DNA of 58,557 bases from the NCBI RefSeq assembly GCF_900243075.1, contig NZ_OEZH01000102.1, positions 1-58,557 on the forward strand, in the 5' to 3' direction. The translations under genes were made by a program, and so were the position numbers. The notes under the pieces were generated by a model that saw only the letters and a program-made list of their open reading frames with translations, was not told the DNA's origin and did no database searches. Shown piece after piece: positions 44,637 through 54,286 of the stretch (position 1 is its first letter; every line of letters begins with the position of its first letter). The stretch is from Clostridioides difficile. GTDB taxonomy: Bacteria; Bacillota; Clostridia; Peptostreptococcales; Peptostreptococcaceae.

Positions 44637-45338
44637 ATGAGTAAGATAATAAGAGTAAAATTTAAAAAAGAAGGCGATATGATATATATATCACATCTTG
44701 ACCTTCAGAGATTATTGCAAAGAGCATTTAGAAGAGCTGAAATAAACTTATCACATTCTCAAGGATTTAATCCTCATCCTAAGATGAGTTATGGCAATGC
44801 TTTGGCTTTAGGGACAGAGAGTCAAGGTGAGTATGTAGATATTGAGATAGAAGAAGACGATTTATCAGTAGAGGAGTTTTTAAGTAAAGTATCAGTTCAA
44901 CTTCCAGAGGGGATAGAATTTATCAAAGTAAAAGAAATTGATAGACAAACACCTTCTCTTTCTTCTGTGATAGATTATGGAGAGTATCTGTTTAATATAG
45001 ATTTGAAAAGACCTCTGACTAAAGAGTTTGTAAAAAGAAAAGTAATAGATTTTATGAACAATAAAGAAATAATCATAACAAAAAAGAATAAAAAAGGGAA
45101 GATGGTCGAAGTTGATATAAGACCTATGATAAGAACTTTTGATGTTTTAAATTTAGAAGATGAACATATTACTCTTACTGCTACTATAGCTACAGGCTCA
45201 AAAACTAATTTAAATACTAATATACTTATTCCAAAGATATTAGAGATGTTTGAACTTGATATTGACCCATTAGATGTTGATATATTGAGAAGAGATTTAT
45301 ATGTATTAGAAGATGGGGAATTAGTGACTCCTATGTAA
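44637..45338 (+). CDS. DUF2344/TIGR03936 protein
   Basis: 233 aa. The N-terminus FKKEGDMIYISHLDLQRLLQRAFRRA and the block SQGFNPHPKMSYGNALALG are diagnostic for DUF2344. This domain is fused to the radical SAM protein in some species, so the two almost certainly act together. No catalytic motif is recognised. SD AGGAAGGGGG lies inside the upstream gene. Confidence 0.9.
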   Translation: MSKIIRVKFKKEGDMIYISHLDLQRLLQRAFRRAEINLSHSQGFNPHPKMSYGNALALGTESQGEYVDIEIEEDDLSVEEFLSKVSVQLPEGIEFIKVKEIDRQTPSLSSVIDYGEYLFNIDLKRPLTKEFVKRKVIDFMNNKEIIITKKNKKGKMVEVDIRPMIRTFDVLNLEDEHITLTATIATGSKTNLNTNILIPKILEMFELDIDPLDVDILRRDLYVLEDGELVTPM

Positions 45339-45355
45339 GCTCGAGAGGTGAAGTT

Positions 45356-46777
45356 GTGAAAAAGATAGTTATTGAGTCCTTAATAGGGTCTCAGAAAACA
45401 GCAGTACTTAAAGATGGAAAGTTGGTAGAACTTTTTGTTGAAGATAATTTAAATAAAAAGACTGTATCCAATATATATCGTGGAATTGTAAAAAAAGTTA
45501 TACCAGGAATAGAAGCTTGTTTTGTAGATATTGGATTTAAGAAACTTGCTTATTTACAATTAAAAAAAGGAAGCACTATAAAATCTGGTCAAGATATTCT
45601 AGTTCAGGTAAATAAAGAAGAAATTGGAACTAAAGGTGCAAAATTAAATACTGAGATTAGTATTTCTGGAAGGTATATTGTCTATATACCTTCAAATGAT
45701 AGAACTACAATATCAAATAAAATTACTGATGAAAAAGAACGATTTAGACTAAAAAAAATTACTAAGTCAGTAAATAAAGAAAATTTAGGATTAATAATAA
45801 GAACTGAGGCTCAGGGTTGTACTCATGATGAAATAAAGAAAGATATAGAAGAGTTGAAATTAAAGTATGAAAATATTTTAAAAGAGTATAAACTTGGTAT
45901 AGGAGCAAAATTATTATATAAGTCTTTAGATTTTGCAACCAAATATGTAAAAGATAATGTGAATGATGATATTGATTCTATAGTTACCAATAGTTATGAT
46001 AAATATTGTGAACTTAAGTCTATTTTAAAGTGCATAGATAAGACTTATGTTGATAAACTAGTTCTTGAAGAAAATAGAGATGTATTTGATTTATATAGAA
46101 TAGAATCTCAAATAGAAAAATTATTAAATAAAAAAGTATGGTTGAAGAGTGGAGGTTACTTAATAATTGAAAAGACAGAAGCTCTTACAGTTATAGATGT
46201 AAATACAGGCAAGTTTGTTGGGTCTGGTAAACTTGATGAAACAGTTTATAAAACGAATCTTGAAGCTGCAAAAGAAATTGTAAGACAGCTTAGAATTAGA
46301 GATATAGCTGGAATAATAATAATTGATTTTATCGACATGCATAAAAAGAAGCATCAAAATGAGGTTTTACACATCCTAGAAGAAGAATTTAATAAAGATA
46401 AAAGAAAAGCTGAAGTATTAGGTATGACGAAACTTGGTTTAGTGGAAGTTGCTAGGCGTAGAGAAAAAGAATCTATTGATAAGTATTATTTAATGTCTTG
46501 TCCATGCTGTGATGGTGAACAAACAATAAAATCTGTACATCACATACTAGATAGCATTGAAAAAGAAATTATGAGAATAAGTGAACATACAATATATAAA
46601 AATATAATAGTAGAGTTTAATGATTTTATTTTTGAACAGATAAAAGAATTTTATATGGATATAATTGATAAAATTGGTGAAAAATATAATATAAAGATTT
46701 CTTTAAACGCAAATAGTACATTAAAACACAATAAAACCAACGTTATTTTAGATAAAGTAGTTGACAATAAAATGTAA
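45356..46777 (+). CDS. rng: Ribonuclease E/G family protein
   Basis: 473 aa from a GTG with GAGAGGTG before it. An S1 domain (about 37-118) is followed by the RNase H-like and DNase I-like parts. Catalytic aspartates lie in VIDVNTGKF and IIIDFIDM, and the zinc-link cysteines in SCPCCDGE. It cuts single-stranded RNA, 5S rRNA/16S rRNA or mRNA. It lacks the degradosome tail, so it is of RNase G type. Upstream of rplU as in many clostridia. Confidence 0.94.
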   Translation: MKKIVIESLIGSQKTAVLKDGKLVELFVEDNLNKKTVSNIYRGIVKKVIPGIEACFVDIGFKKLAYLQLKKGSTIKSGQDILVQVNKEEIGTKGAKLNTEISISGRYIVYIPSNDRTTISNKITDEKERFRLKKITKSVNKENLGLIIRTEAQGCTHDEIKKDIEELKLKYENILKEYKLGIGAKLLYKSLDFATKYVKDNVNDDIDSIVTNSYDKYCELKSILKCIDKTYVDKLVLEENRDVFDLYRIESQIEKLLNKKVWLKSGGYLIIEKTEALTVIDVNTGKFVGSGKLDETVYKTNLEAAKEIVRQLRIRDIAGIIIIDFIDMHKKKHQNEVLHILEEEFNKDKRKAEVLGMTKLGLVEVARRREKESIDKYYLMSCPCCDGEQTIKSVHHILDSIEKEIMRISEHTIYKNIIVEFNDFIFEQIKEFYMDIIDKIGEKYNIKISLNANSTLKHNKTNVILDKVVDNKM

Positions 46778-46797
46778 ATATTTTATAATTAATAATT

Positions 46798-46870
46798 GTA
46801 ATGCCGCACAGTAAAGGTTTAAATCTTCCTAATGAAGTACCTTGTACTGGCGAGTTTGAGACCGAGGAGG
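46798..46870 (+). ncRNA. Ribosomal protein L21 leader
   Basis: Region between rng and rplU with a conserved-looking 5' UTR (GCCGCACAGTAAAGG, then CCTTGTACTGGCGAGTTTGA) that ends at the SD GAGGAGG. Firmicutes rplU genes have an L21 leader used for autogenous control. A spurious in-frame extension from 46801 is the reason to prefer RNA here. Assigned by position and look, not by model. Confidence 0.6.
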
Positions 46871-46878
46871 TGTATTTA

Positions 46879-47190
46879 ATGTACGCTATAGTAAAGACTG
46901 GTGGAAAGCAATATAAAGTTTCTGAAGGTGATGTATTATTCGTTGAAAAATTAGAAGCTAACGCAGGTGATGTTGTTACTTTAAACGAAGTATTAGCTTG
47001 CTCTAAAGATGGAGAATTAAAATTAGGTTCTCCAGTGGTAGAAGGAGCATCTGTTCAAGCTAAAGTTGTTGAACAAGGTAAAGCTAAGAAAGTTATAGTT
47101 TTCAAGTATAAAGCAAAAAAAGATTACAGAAGAAAACAAGGACATCGTCAATCATACACTAAGATAGTTGTAGAAAAAATAAATGCTTAG
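46879..47190 (+). CDS. rplU: 50S ribosomal protein L21
   Basis: 103 aa from the ATG at 46879 (SD GAGGAGG at 46864-46870); an in-frame ATG at 46801 lies in the leader. [14 protein letters not shown] is the standard N-terminus, and [17 protein letters not shown] the typical C-terminal signature. It binds 23S rRNA. First of rplU-prp-rpmA. Confidence 0.97.
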   Translation: MYAIVKTGGKQYKVSEGDVLFVEKLEANAGDVVTLNEVLACSKDGELKLGSPVVEGASVQAKVVEQGKAKKVIVFKYKAKKDYRRKQGHRQSYTKIVVEKINA

Positions 47191-47204
47191 TTATTGGTTA
47201 AGTT

Positions 47205-47522
47205 ATGATAAAGGTTAAATATTATTATAATGATGATTTCTTATTACAAGGTTTTTGTTTAAAGGGACATGCTGATTTTGCTGAAATAGGCTATGATATA
47301 GTATGTGCTGCAGTTACTTCTAATGCTATTGCAGTTATAAATTCTTTAGACAAATTACAAAAGATTGAATTTGAAAAAGTAGTAGGAGAAGAAGGTCATA
47401 TAGAATGTATAGTTAAAGATACACATATAAAAGACGCACAATTATTACTAAATCACTTTCAATTAGCGGTTGGAGAAATTAAACGGGAATACCCAAAAAA
47501 TATAAAAATTTTAAAAAAGTAG
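47205..47522 (+). CDS. prp: Ribosomal-processing cysteine protease Prp
   Basis: 105 aa. Catalytic His in GHADF and Cys in DIVCAAVTS. Prp removes the N-terminal extension of ribosomal protein L27, encoded next. Length and position are standard for Firmicutes (ysxB). Confidence 0.95.
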   Translation: MIKVKYYYNDDFLLQGFCLKGHADFAEIGYDIVCAAVTSNAIAVINSLDKLQKIEFEKVVGEEGHIECIVKDTHIKDAQLLLNHFQLAVGEIKREYPKNIKILKK

Positions 47523-47535
47523 GGGGTGACTCCAT

Positions 47536-47826
47536 ATGTTAAACATGAATTTACAATTATTAGCATCTAAAAAAGGGGTAGGTTCTTCTAAAAATGGTAG
47601 AGATTCTATATCTAAAAGATTAGGTGTTAAGAGATTCGATGGTCAATTAGTAACTGCTGGAAGTATAATAGTTAGACAAAGAGGAACTAAAATACATCCA
47701 GGAACTAATGTTGGAAAAGGTAGCGATGATACTTTATTTGCATTAGTTGATGGTACTGTTAAATTCGAAAGAAAAGACAAGAAGAGAAAAAAAGTTAGTA
47801 TATATCCAGTAGCAATAGCTGAGTAA
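47536..47826 (+). CDS. rpmA: 50S ribosomal protein L27 (with Prp-cleaved extension)
   Basis: 96 aa. An N-terminal extension [14 protein letters not shown] precedes the mature [11 protein letters not shown]. Prp normally cuts after the Phe in LQLF-ASKKG; here that residue is Leu. The remaining sequence ([21 protein letters not shown]) is typical. The extension must be removed for the N-terminal tail to reach the peptidyl transferase centre. Confidence 0.97.
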   Translation: MLNMNLQLLASKKGVGSSKNGRDSISKRLGVKRFDGQLVTAGSIIVRQRGTKIHPGTNVGKGSDDTLFALVDGTVKFERKDKKRKKVSIYPVAIAE

Positions 47827-47833
47827 TATACAT

Positions 47834-47861
47834 AAAAGGAGTGTTGAGGCACTCCTTTTTC
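47834..47861 (+). terminator. Terminator after rpmA
   Basis: AAAAGGAGTG-ttgagg-CACTCCTTTTT. Confidence 0.9.
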
Positions 47862-47936
47862 TTATAATACTGATGAATTTATAATAGTATTTTTGGTAAT
47901 GCTAATTAAAAGTTTTTAATTAAGTAGGTGAAGAAT

Positions 47937-49214
47937 TTGTTTATAGATAAAGCAAGAATATTTGTTAAGGCTGGAAATGGCGGAAATGGTTCGGTAGCAT
48001 TTAGAAGAGAAAAATATGTTCCAGCAGGTGGACCAGATGGTGGAGATGGTGGTCGTGGAGCAAACATCATATTTGAAGTTGATTTGGGTCTTAGAACTCT
48101 AATGGACTTTAAGTACCAGAAAAAATATCAAGCTCAAAATGGTGGCGACGGAAGTAAAGGTAAAAGAGCTGGTAAAAATGGAGAAAATTTAGTATTAAAA
48201 GTACCAGCAGGTACAGTAATAAGAGATGAGGCTACAGGTCTTGTACTAGCAGATTTAAAGAAAGAAGGAGATACAGCTATAGTTGCAAAAGGTGGTATAG
48301 GTGGTAAAGGGAATCAACACTTTGCAAATGCAGTAAGGCAAGCTCCAGCTTTTGCAAAATCTGGTACAGATGGAGAAGAAAGATGGATAACTCTTGAACT
48401 TAAAATGATAGCAGATGTAGGTCTTTTAGGATTTCCAAATGTAGGTAAATCAACATTTCTATCAGTTGTAACTAAAGCTAAACCAAAAATTGCAAACTAC
48501 CATTTTACAACATTAACACCAAATTTAGGTGTTGTTCAAACTAAATTTGGAGATAGTTTTGTACTTGCAGATATACCTGGAATTATAGAAGGTGCTTCTG
48601 AAGGTGTAGGATTAGGTCATGAGTTTTTAAGACATGTTGAGAGAACAAAGGTATTGATACATATTGTAGATATATCTGGATTAGAGGGAAGAGACCCTAT
48701 TGAAGATTTTGACAAGATAAATGATGAGCTTAAATTGTACAATGAAAAACTTTCAAAGAGACCACAAGTTGTAGTTGCAAACAAGTTTGATATATTAGAA
48801 GATGAAAGTAAGTTTGAGAAGTTTAAGAGTGAATTAGAAGGTAGAGGATATACAGTATTTAAAATGTCAGCAGCAACTCGTGAAGGCATTGACGATGTAA
48901 TAGCCTATGTTTCTAAAATGCTAAAAGAAGTAGAAGATGTAGAATTAGTTTCAGAAGAAGAAATGTATAGACCAGAACTTGATATTGGTACTGAAGAAGA
49001 ATTAAGTATAGATATTGAAGATGGTGTGTATGTAGTTACAGGTAAAGCACTTAGAAGAATAATGTATTCTGTAAATTTTGATGATATGGAATCACTTCAA
49101 TATTTCCAAAAAGCTATGGAAAGTCAAGGTGTTTTTGATAGGCTTAGAAAAATGGGAATAGAAGATGGAGATGTAGTTAGAATTTACGAATTAGAATTTG
49201 AATTTTACAATTAA
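47937..49214 (+). CDS. obg: Obg-family GTPase
   Basis: 425 aa from the TTG at 47937, giving MFIDKARIFVKAGNGGNGS as in other Obg proteins; the GTG at 47928 lies in the SD (TAGGTGAAG). The Gly-rich N-domain (1-158) is followed by the G domain with GFPNVGKST, DIPGIIEGA and NKFD, and a C-terminal OCT domain (about 345-425). It takes part in 50S assembly and stress response. Confidence 0.95.
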   Translation: MFIDKARIFVKAGNGGNGSVAFRREKYVPAGGPDGGDGGRGANIIFEVDLGLRTLMDFKYQKKYQAQNGGDGSKGKRAGKNGENLVLKVPAGTVIRDEATGLVLADLKKEGDTAIVAKGGIGGKGNQHFANAVRQAPAFAKSGTDGEERWITLELKMIADVGLLGFPNVGKSTFLSVVTKAKPKIANYHFTTLTPNLGVVQTKFGDSFVLADIPGIIEGASEGVGLGHEFLRHVERTKVLIHIVDISGLEGRDPIEDFDKINDELKLYNEKLSKRPQVVVANKFDILEDESKFEKFKSELEGRGYTVFKMSAATREGIDDVIAYVSKMLKEVEDVELVSEEEMYRPELDIGTEEELSIDIEDGVYVVTGKALRRIMYSVNFDDMESLQYFQKAMESQGVFDRLRKMGIEDGDVVRIYELEFEFYN

Positions 49215-49243
49215 GTTTAGTATAGAATTATAGAGGTGAGAAT

Positions 49244-49612
49244 ATGTTAAAAGGAAAACAAAGAGCGTATTTAAGATCTTTGGCAAATACTTTAAAGCCT
49301 ACTACACAAATCGGTAAAGAAGGTGTCACAGAAAGTTTCTTAGAGCAATTAGATGGTATGTTAAGAACTAGAGAATTAGTAAAAGTTACTATATTAGAAA
49401 ATGCTGGTCTTGATGCTAAAGAAACTGCTAATGCAGTATGTGAAGCTTTAAGAGCAGAATTTGTGCAAGCTATTGGTTTTAAATTTACTATTTATAAGAG
49501 AAATATTGAGGAACCTAAGATACTTTTCCCAGGACATGAACAGGCAAAAGCCAAGACTAAAAATAATAATGTTACAAAAAAAGGTAAACCAACTAAAAGA
49601 GCAGTTAGATAA
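49244..49612 (+). CDS. yhbY: YhbY/CRM-domain RNA-binding protein
   Basis: 122 aa. CRM domain with LKGKQRAYLRSLANTLKPTTQIGKEGVTESFL (GxxG-like loop) and the FTIYKRN element. It associates with pre-50S particles. A short Lys-rich tail after residue 97 is extra. SD GAGGTG at 49232-49237. Confidence 0.92.
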   Translation: MLKGKQRAYLRSLANTLKPTTQIGKEGVTESFLEQLDGMLRTRELVKVTILENAGLDAKETANAVCEALRAEFVQAIGFKFTIYKRNIEEPKILFPGHEQAKAKTKNNNVTKKGKPTKRAVR

Positions 49613-49702
49613 TAGTCTATATTCTTTTAGGGAAATAAGTTAAAAAAATAGTGACAATTGGTAGAAATTGTATTATACTATTAAACATAAATTTAAATTA
49701 GC

Positions 49703-49852
49703 AATCTTATCAAGAGAGGCAGAGGGACTGGCCCTATGAAGCCCGGCAACCAGTATATTTTACTATACATTGGTGCTAAATCCTGCAGCAGTTATGCTGA
49801 AAGATGAGTATAAACCCGTCATATGGCTTGAGTTTATACTCAAGCTTTTTTA
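49703..49852 (+). promoter_or_regulatory. SAM-I (S-box) riboswitch with terminator
   Basis: The conserved S-box blocks are present: CTTATCAAGAGAGGCAGAGG, GGCCCTATGAAGCCCGGCAACC, GGTGCTAAATCCTGC and GAAAGATGAG. The P1 3' strand (49803-49808) overlaps an antiterminator arm GAGTATAAAC (49806-49815) that pairs with GTTTATACTC (49832-49841). The terminator GCTTGAG-tttata-CTCAAGC (49826-49845) with six T forms when SAM binds. It thus shuts off hom when SAM is abundant. Confidence 0.97.
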
Positions 49853-49912
49853 ATTAGTATATTTATACATATAAATAATTTAATATAATCAAAATGATGG
49901 GGGTATGTAACA

Positions 49913-51115
49913 GTGAAGATAGCAATATTAGGGTATGGAACAGTAGGAAGTGGATTAATTGATTTAATAGAAAATAATACTTCAAAAAGAGATATAGAAA
50001 TTGCTGGAATTTTAGTTAAAAATAAAGAAAAATATAAGTCTAAGAAGTATTTTGATAAGATAACAACTGATATAGAAGATATATTTAATAAGGATATTGA
50101 TATACTAGTTGAAGTAATTGGAGGATTAAATCCAGCTTTTGATTATGTAACAAGAGCGTTAAATAAAAAAATACATGTAGTGACAGCTAATAAAGATTTA
50201 CTCGCTGAAAAAGGTAGCGACCTTATAGAATTGGCTAACTTAAATGACGTTAGCATCAAATTTGAAGCATCTGTGGCAGGTGGTATACCAGTTTTAAAAC
50301 CATTGATAGAATCACTGGAAGGCAATAACATAAAGAGCATAAATGCTATTTTGAATGGAACTTGTAATTTTATATTATCAAAGATGTATGATGAAAATTT
50401 ACCATATGATGTGGCTTTAAAACAAGCACAAGAGTTAGGGTTTGCAGAAGCTAATCCAGATGCAGATGTTTTAGGATACGATAGTGCTAGAAAATTATCT
50501 ATACTGTCTACTTTATCTTATGGGAAAATAGTATATTGGAAAGATTTGTTATTAGAAGGAATAACTTCAATAGATGAAAAAGATATAGAATATGCAAAAA
50601 AATTAAATTGTAAGATAAAATTGGTTGCTAGAAGTAAGTATGAATCAGGAGAAGTAAGTGGATTTGTTAGACCAGCATTAGTGGATAATAATAATATGCT
50701 TTCAAAGATAGATAATGAGTTCAACGTAGTTGTTTTAGTGGGCGACTCAGTAGGTGAACTTTCTTTTGTAGGTAAGGGAGCTGGAAGGGGTGCAACAGGT
50801 AGTGCTGTTTATGCTGATATTATAGATATAATAGATAATAGAAGTTCCAATATAAAGTCTTTTTCAAAAGGGAAACTGGATTTAAGTGGTCTTATAGAAG
50901 ATGAATGTAGTGCTGTAGTTAGATTTAGTGAATATAATAAAGATGGGATTTTAAAATGTTTAGATAAATACATAAATAGCTATGATATCATAGATAACGA
51001 AGAACTAGCGATTTTTGTAAATGCAAAGTCAGAGCATGAAATTGATAGATTTTTGGCAGATGTAAAAAGAAATAATTACAGTAAATCAGTTAAAAAGTTA
51101 TTGAAGATAGATTAA
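49913..51115 (+). CDS. hom: Homoserine dehydrogenase
   Basis: 400 aa, GTG start. NAD(P)-binding GYGTVGSGL; EVIGG and TANKDLLAEKG in the nucleotide domain; catalytic region NGTCNFILSKM and EANPDADVLGYDSARKL. It reduces aspartate semialdehyde to homoserine, the branch toward threonine and methionine. Control by a SAM riboswitch points to methionine use. The C-terminus (about 330-400) is of ACT-domain size. Ends with a strong terminator. Confidence 0.95.
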   Translation: MKIAILGYGTVGSGLIDLIENNTSKRDIEIAGILVKNKEKYKSKKYFDKITTDIEDIFNKDIDILVEVIGGLNPAFDYVTRALNKKIHVVTANKDLLAEKGSDLIELANLNDVSIKFEASVAGGIPVLKPLIESLEGNNIKSINAILNGTCNFILSKMYDENLPYDVALKQAQELGFAEANPDADVLGYDSARKLSILSTLSYGKIVYWKDLLLEGITSIDEKDIEYAKKLNCKIKLVARSKYESGEVSGFVRPALVDNNNMLSKIDNEFNVVVLVGDSVGELSFVGKGAGRGATGSAVYADIIDIIDNRSSNIKSFSKGKLDLSGLIEDECSAVVRFSEYNKDGILKCLDKYINSYDIIDNEELAIFVNAKSEHEIDRFLADVKRNNYSKSVKKLLKID

Positions 51116-51146
51116 ATTATTAATATAGGAATTATAAAAATTGAAG

Positions 51147-51191
51147 GTGAAGTAAATCAAAATAGTTATTTTGTTTTACTTCACTTTTTTA
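51147..51191 (+). terminator. Terminator after hom
   Basis: GTGAAGTAAA and CAAAATA pair with TATTTTG and TTTTACTTCAC, followed by six T. Confidence 0.9.
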
Positions 51192-51237
51192 GTATCTGGT
51201 GAATTAATAAGATAATAGAAAAATATATACGTTATAA

Positions 51238-51804
51238 TTACCCAATAAAGAAATTTTCACTGGCTTCATTGATAGCTTGCTGAGTTACCCTTATATATCG
51301 CTGTGTAGTGGCCACAGAACTGTGATTTAAGAGTTCCTTAACCAATTCTAAGTTGTTGTTACTCTTTTCAAATTGAGTGGTAGCATAGAGCTTTCTAAAG
51401 CTATGTGTGCTTATATTATACAAATTTAAGTGTTTACAAATTATCCTCAACTGCTTTTGAATAGCTTTTGTTTTTATGTTTACTAAGTAGTCATTTGATT
51501 TAAGATTATACTTTCTTGCATGTTCATTTATGCACTCAATTATATTTTTATTAACTGGTCTATACTGCAATTTACCTGTCTTTTTTTCATTTATTTCCAA
51601 CATATTACCTTTAAAATTACCTATCTTTAATCTTAAAATATCTGATATTCTTAGACCTAAATTAGCTTCTAACATTAGTGCCAATGCAACTTTAGGATTT
51701 TTTCTAAATCTTTTTTCAACGCCATTTTCACTATAAGTAAAGCCAGTATGTAATAGTTCCATTATCTTTTTATATTCGTCTATTTCTATAGGTCTTGTTG
51801 CCAT
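51238..51804 (-). CDS. recV: Small tyrosine recombinase, RecV-like
   Basis: 188 aa from the ATG at 51804 (SD GAGGAG about 10 nt upstream; an in-frame TTG at 51810 is too near the SD). Only a catalytic domain is present: Arg in LGLRISDILRL, HxxR in HSFRKLYAT, His in LLNHSSVAT and Tyr in QRYIRV. Such short recombinases are of the FimB/FimE kind that flip promoters. From memory, C. difficile RecV (CD1167), in this same neighbourhood after hom, inverts the cwpV switch and other phase-variable elements. It has no adjacent mobile element, which fits a resident regulator. Confidence 0.8.
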   Translation of the reverse strand: MATRPIEIDEYKKIMELLHTGFTYSENGVEKRFRKNPKVALALMLEANLGLRISDILRLKIGNFKGNMLEINEKKTGKLQYRPVNKNIIECINEHARKYNLKSNDYLVNIKTKAIQKQLRIICKHLNLYNISTHSFRKLYATTQFEKSNNNLELVKELLNHSSVATTQRYIRVTQQAINEASENFFIG

Positions 51805-52071
51805 TTTCAACCACTCCTCTTAGTTTGATTTGGTAAGTTTAGGTCGGTATTTATTATATAATATAAATGAAATATTATATAATGGAAAAATATTCCAGTA
51901 AACTTATATAAGTGTGATATATGTGATTAAGGAGAATTTTTTGAAAAATGTTTCTAATAAAATTATCAAATTGTGATGAAATAACTTTGTTGTTAAACTA
52001 ATTAAAAAGGTTATTAAAATTATGACAAATATAATAAAAAAATGGAAGTATTTAGTCAATTATTGTTAGTT

Positions 52072-53331
52072 TTATTTTTTTCGTAAGAATTTCTTAATAG
52101 AAAAAGTATTTTTATATCTTATTAGTTTCCCACTTGTAGATAAATTTTTCATATGCTTTTTAGCAATAAATAAAGCTGAAATTAGATAAATTATTACTAC
52201 AATTTGAAGAATTGTGTCATAATAGCTGAGATAATAAAACCAGATTAAGTTATTATATATAACATTATATGTATCAGCAAAGCTAGAAACTAACACCGTA
52301 GAATTTGCAATTGGATAAAGTATAAATATAAAGAGAGCAGCTAAAATTCCATGAGCAAACTTACTTAGTATGTATAATTTTAAGTCTATGTCTGTTTTTG
52401 ATAAAAATGTACAGCATTGAGCCAGTATGGATAATCCACTAAATCCTATCAAAAAGCTAGCTAAAGACGCTCTTAGGATTTCTGGAGCACTTGTTATACT
52501 AGATACCTTATTGCAACCTATAGTGATTTCAAATAGACCACTTACGAATGCTTGACAGAGTTCTTTACTAACACCTAAAAATGAAAGAGGTAAATATATA
52601 ATTGATGCTATTAATGAGATTACATTAAAAAGAGATAGTATTTTAAATACTACTGAAAAAACAATTACAAATCCACCAACTGTAAGTAATGTATTTACTC
52701 CATTAAATACAGCATTTCCAAATAGAACAAAAAAACCATTCCCACTTGAATTCCTAATATTAATTATGTTTTTTATGTTTGTTTTTAAATCTAATTTTGT
52801 CTTTGGAAGACTTTCATTACCATAATTTCTAAAGAAAAGACCAACTAATATAGTCCCTAGATAATGGCATAGAATCATTAAGTAACCTAAGTTTGAATTT
52901 TGGAACATACCTGTGCCAACTGAACCTATTATGAATAAAGGTCCTGATGTAGAACAAAACGACACAAGTCTTTGTGCCTCATGCTTAGAAATTTGCTTAT
53001 TACTTCTAAATTCAGAAGCCAAACTTACTCCTACTGGATAACCAGATACTGTAGATATAGCAAAAGCTAAAGCACTCTTTCCTGAAACATTAAACACAAG
53101 TCTAGTCAAGGGATTGATAATAAACCCTATAATATCCACTATTTTTAAATCAACAATTAAGTTTGCCCCAATTATAAATGGTAGTAGTGATGGAACTAAA
53201 ACATTAGACCATATAGAGAAACCCTCTCTTGCAGATTTTATAGCTTCATTTGGGTACAGGATAATGCCTAAAACTAGAACTCCAACTATGATAGCTGGAG
53301 CAAAAAAAGCAATAATTTTATTTTTTTTCAT
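52072..53331 (-). CDS. ylbJ: Sporulation integral membrane protein YlbJ
   Basis: 419 aa with about nine to ten membrane helices. FSIWSNVLVPSLLPFIIGANL, FAISTVSGYPVGVSLASEF and SFCSTSGPLFIIGSVGTGMF are nucleoside-recognition Gate-domain blocks typical for YlbJ. In Bacillus the gene is needed for sporulation and is under mother-cell control. Start ATG at 53331. It lies divergent to lctR. Confidence 0.9.
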   Translation of the reverse strand: MKKNKIIAFFAPAIIVGVLVLGIILYPNEAIKSAREGFSIWSNVLVPSLLPFIIGANLIVDLKIVDIIGFIINPLTRLVFNVSGKSALAFAISTVSGYPVGVSLASEFRSNKQISKHEAQRLVSFCSTSGPLFIIGSVGTGMFQNSNLGYLMILCHYLGTILVGLFFRNYGNESLPKTKLDLKTNIKNIINIRNSSGNGFFVLFGNAVFNGVNTLLTVGGFVIVFSVVFKILSLFNVISLIASIIYLPLSFLGVSKELCQAFVSGLFEITIGCNKVSSITSAPEILRASLASFLIGFSGLSILAQCCTFLSKTDIDLKLYILSKFAHGILAALFIFILYPIANSTVLVSSFADTYNVIYNNLIWFYYLSYYDTILQIVVIIYLISALFIAKKHMKNLSTSGKLIRYKNTFSIKKFLRKK

Positions 53332-53455
53332 AATATCACCTATAAATTTGAGTTATAAGATATTATATTAAAAGTAATAAAAATATATGAATGTAATGGC
53401 TTAAGATATATAATAGATATATATTACAACAACGATTATCATATTGGAGGAAAAA

Positions 53456-54169
53456 ATGTTTAATAGTATAGTTAGTAAAAAAGTTTATGAACAAGTAATT
53501 GAGCAAATACAATATAAAATACTAAATGGAGAGTTAAAAAAGGGTGATAAATTACTATCAGAAAGAGAATTATCTGAGCAAATGAATGTAAGTAGAACTT
53601 CCATCAGAGAAGCCATTAGAGTACTAGAAACTATGGGAGTGATAGAAAGTAGACAAGGTGAAGGAAATTTTATATGTACAAATATAGAAAAAACTTTAAT
53701 AGAACCCTTATCTATGATTTTTAAACTTAACAATGGTACACTTGAAGATATATTAGAACTTAGAATAATTTTAGAAATTGAAATTGCAAAACTTGCTTCA
53801 AAGAGAATAACTTCTTCTGAAGCTATAGAATTGAAGAGTATAATAGATGAAATGAGAATAGAAACCAATAAAAAAGATAATAATCGAGCACTGGTTTTAT
53901 TAGACCAAAAATTTCACAGTAAATTAGCAACATTAAGTAAAAATTATTTAATTCAAAGTCTTTTTATGACAGCATCAAAATTATTTGATGGATTTATAGA
54001 GGATGCAAGAGAAAAAATAATCGCAGAACCTTTTAATGAAAACATATTACTTGAACAGCATGAGGCTATATACAATGCAGTTGTAGAAAATAATATAGAG
54101 CTTGCATGTGAGAAAGCAAAGGAACATATGAAATTTATAAGTAAAAATTATAGAAAAAATGAAAATTAA
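53456..54169 (+). CDS. lctR: FadR/GntR-family regulator of the lactate operon
   Basis: 237 aa from the ATG at 53456; the TTG at 53444 is part of the SD (TTGGAGG). Winged HTH at residues about 8-75 (KLLSERELSEQMNVSRTSIREAIRVLE), FCD ligand domain at about 85-225 (HEAIYNAVVENNIELACEKAKEHM with metal-binding His). Closest in layout to LldR/LctR lactate regulators. A TGGT-N3-ACCA site downstream of the next promoter is the likely operator; lactate would relieve repression. Confidence 0.88.
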   Translation: MFNSIVSKKVYEQVIEQIQYKILNGELKKGDKLLSERELSEQMNVSRTSIREAIRVLETMGVIESRQGEGNFICTNIEKTLIEPLSMIFKLNNGTLEDILELRIILEIEIAKLASKRITSSEAIELKSIIDEMRIETNKKDNNRALVLLDQKFHSKLATLSKNYLIQSLFMTASKLFDGFIEDAREKIIAEPFNENILLEQHEAIYNAVVENNIELACEKAKEHMKFISKNYRKNEN

Positions 54170-54194
54170 AAGTTTGTTATAAAATAAATTATTC

Positions 54195-54247
54195 TTGCAA
54201 ATGGAAGATAATGGTACTATTATATAAATGTAAAACTGGTATGACCA
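54195..54247 (+). promoter_or_regulatory. lar-lct promoter and FadR-type operator
   Basis: TTGCAA (54195-54200), 17-bp spacer, TATTAT (54218-54223). TGGTATGACCA (54237-54247) just after the expected start site fits the TGGT-N3-ACCA consensus for FadR-family lactate repressors. Confidence 0.75.
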
Positions 54248-54286
54248 CCTACCAATTTTATAGTTTATTATAATGGGAGATTAAAA

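Noticed and set aside
46801-46878. N-terminal extension of L21
   Set aside because: It would add 26 residues unknown in L21; the ATG at 46879 has a perfect SD, and the region fits an RNA leader.
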